Source: JBBIPZ01 sp037442505 [NCBI: Deltaproteobacteria bacterium]
Lineage (GTDB): Bacteria; CALINM01
Direction: 5' to 3'
DNA length: 14,639 bases
NCBI GenBank assembly: GCA_037442505.1
Contig: JBBIPZ010000008.1
Location: 1 to 14,639, forward strand
The notes under the pieces are model-generated. The model worked only from the letters and a program-made list of their open reading frames with translations, had not been told where the DNA came from and ran no database searches. Of the stretch, positions 14,011 through 14,639 are shown in pieces. A program made the position numbers and the translations under genes. The stretch's first letter is position 1; each line of letters begins with the position of its first letter.

Positions 14011-14639
14011 TTAAGCAATTAAGCTTATTTTTCTATTTCTAACTTTTTTTACAAAAACTTCTTTAACGTCCATAACTTTGTATACCTTATCTTTATTAAA
14101 TGTTAAATCGTCTCTTTCCCACCTGTTTCCCTGCCCTCTATCACCTAAAAACACTGAGAAATTGCCCACTGAAAGCCCTTGTTTTGAAAGTGCATCTATA
14201 ATTCCCTTTAGATTCTGTTCTATAAAGTTTTTGCTCTGGTAATCAGATGCTATAATATGAGCATTTATCACTCCTTTCTGAGATGTCAACTCAAGTTCGA
14301 GTTTTCCTATACCGTCAGGCTGTAAAGTAAGTTCTATAATGTTTTCTGATTTTGGTTTTATTGAAAAAAGCTTTTCTTCAACTTTTATCAATTCTGGTAA
14401 CTTAAAGAATTCATCTTTAGTAGTTACTGTTTTCTGATTATTTAAATTTTGATTCTTCAGTATAATACTTTCATTGGCAGAATAATGTTTATAATCTCCT
14501 CTTATATCTTCAATTTTGCCTTTTTTCTCTATTTTCTTTTCAAAAGCTACTTTAGCTTCTGGTTCTAATTTTAAATGAATATCAGTATTTATATTACCTT
14601 TATTAAATTCATTGCTTTGACCAACCGTTATCTTTTTAT
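14011..14639 (-). CDS. fliK: Flagellar hook-length control protein FliK (N-terminus cut by window edge)
   Basis: FliK measures hook length and switches the export apparatus from hook to filament substrates. The frame is open from the window end to the stop at 14011, giving about 208 visible residues; the start is outside. The first 80 or so visible residues are Lys/Asn/Glu-rich and low in complexity (for example KLEPEAKVAFEKKIEKKGK), as usual for the variable N-terminal part. The C-terminal export-switch domain is recognisable: IELTLQPDGIGKLELELT, then GVINAHIIASDYQSKNFIEQ and LSKQGLSVGNFSVFLG, matching the Flg_hook (FliK C-terminal) pattern of LQPxGLGxVEV and a later GL. A TTG codon at 14391 could be mistaken for a start, but the open frame and domain boundary argue against it. 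flgD follows after 12 bases. Confidence 0.9.
   Translation of the reverse strand, partial: KKITVGQSNEFNKGNINTDIHLKLEPEAKVAFEKKIEKKGKIEDIRGDYKHYSANESIILKNQNLNNQKTVTTKDEFFKLPELIKVEEKLFSIKPKSENIIELTLQPDGIGKLELELTSQKGVINAHIIASDYQSKNFIEQNLKGIIDALSKQGLSVGNFSVFLGDRGQGNRWERDDLTFNKDKVYKVMDVKEVFVKKVRNRKISLIA

Noticed and set aside
14011-14391. A separate short gene starting at TTG 14391
   Set aside because: The same frame is open to the window edge and the whole segment reads as the C-terminal part of FliK.

Overview
This window is a chemotaxis and flagellar locus from a low-GC bacterium (about one third G+C by eye). All recognisable genes belong to motility. The gene set combines an E. coli-like CheY, a CheZ-type phosphatase domain, a HEAT-repeat protein placed next to cheR, sigma-28-type promoters and strong GGAGG ribosome sites. 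This fits a flagellated, Gram-negative, non-proteobacterial lineage such as Deferribacterota. That placement is tentative, because it rests on gene content and composition rather than on any alignment. No tRNA, rRNA, CRISPR array, transposase or foreign-looking segment was seen, and no stretch over 300 bases lacks a gene.

Layout. (1) Positions 1-9145, minus strand: one compact chemotaxis operon, transcribed leftward in the order HEAT-repeat protein, cheR, cheY-type regulator, cheY, cheA, a cheW-cheZ fusion, cheW, a methyl-accepting chemotaxis protein (MCP) with an extracytoplasmic zinc-binding CZB-like domain, and cheB (cut by the window start). Gaps are 0-40 bases, and two junctions overlap (ATGA and TAATG). 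(2) Positions 9146-9256: a 111-base divergent promoter region with two back-to-back sigma-28-like promoters. Their -35 elements form a perfect 11-bp inverted repeat. The leftward promoter lies so close to the HEAT gene that its transcript should be nearly leaderless. (3) Positions 9257-10867, plus strand: a second MCP, transcribed alone and ending at a hairpin terminator. (4) Positions 10901-12232, minus strand: fliM-fliN, the flagellar switch proteins. (5) Positions 12365-14639, minus strand: fliK (cut by the window end), flgD and flgE, the hook-building genes, ended by a GC-rich terminator in front of fliM.

How they work together. The MCPs, CheW and CheA would form the sensory array. CheR and CheB would adjust receptor methylation. 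CheA would phosphorylate CheY, CheY-P would bind the N-terminal peptide of FliM, and the CheZ domain would dephosphorylate CheY-P.

The most notable point is the single protein at 3142-4320, which joins a complete CheW domain to a complete CheZ domain. The CheZ part keeps its catalytic Asp/Gln pair and its C-terminal CheY-binding tail. This would tether the phosphatase to the receptor array. The neighbouring CheA lacks the CheY-docking P2 domain, so the fused CheZ tail may help hold CheY at the array. A run of seven G lies in the linker between the CheW and CheZ parts; a one-base slip either way would give a CheW-only product.
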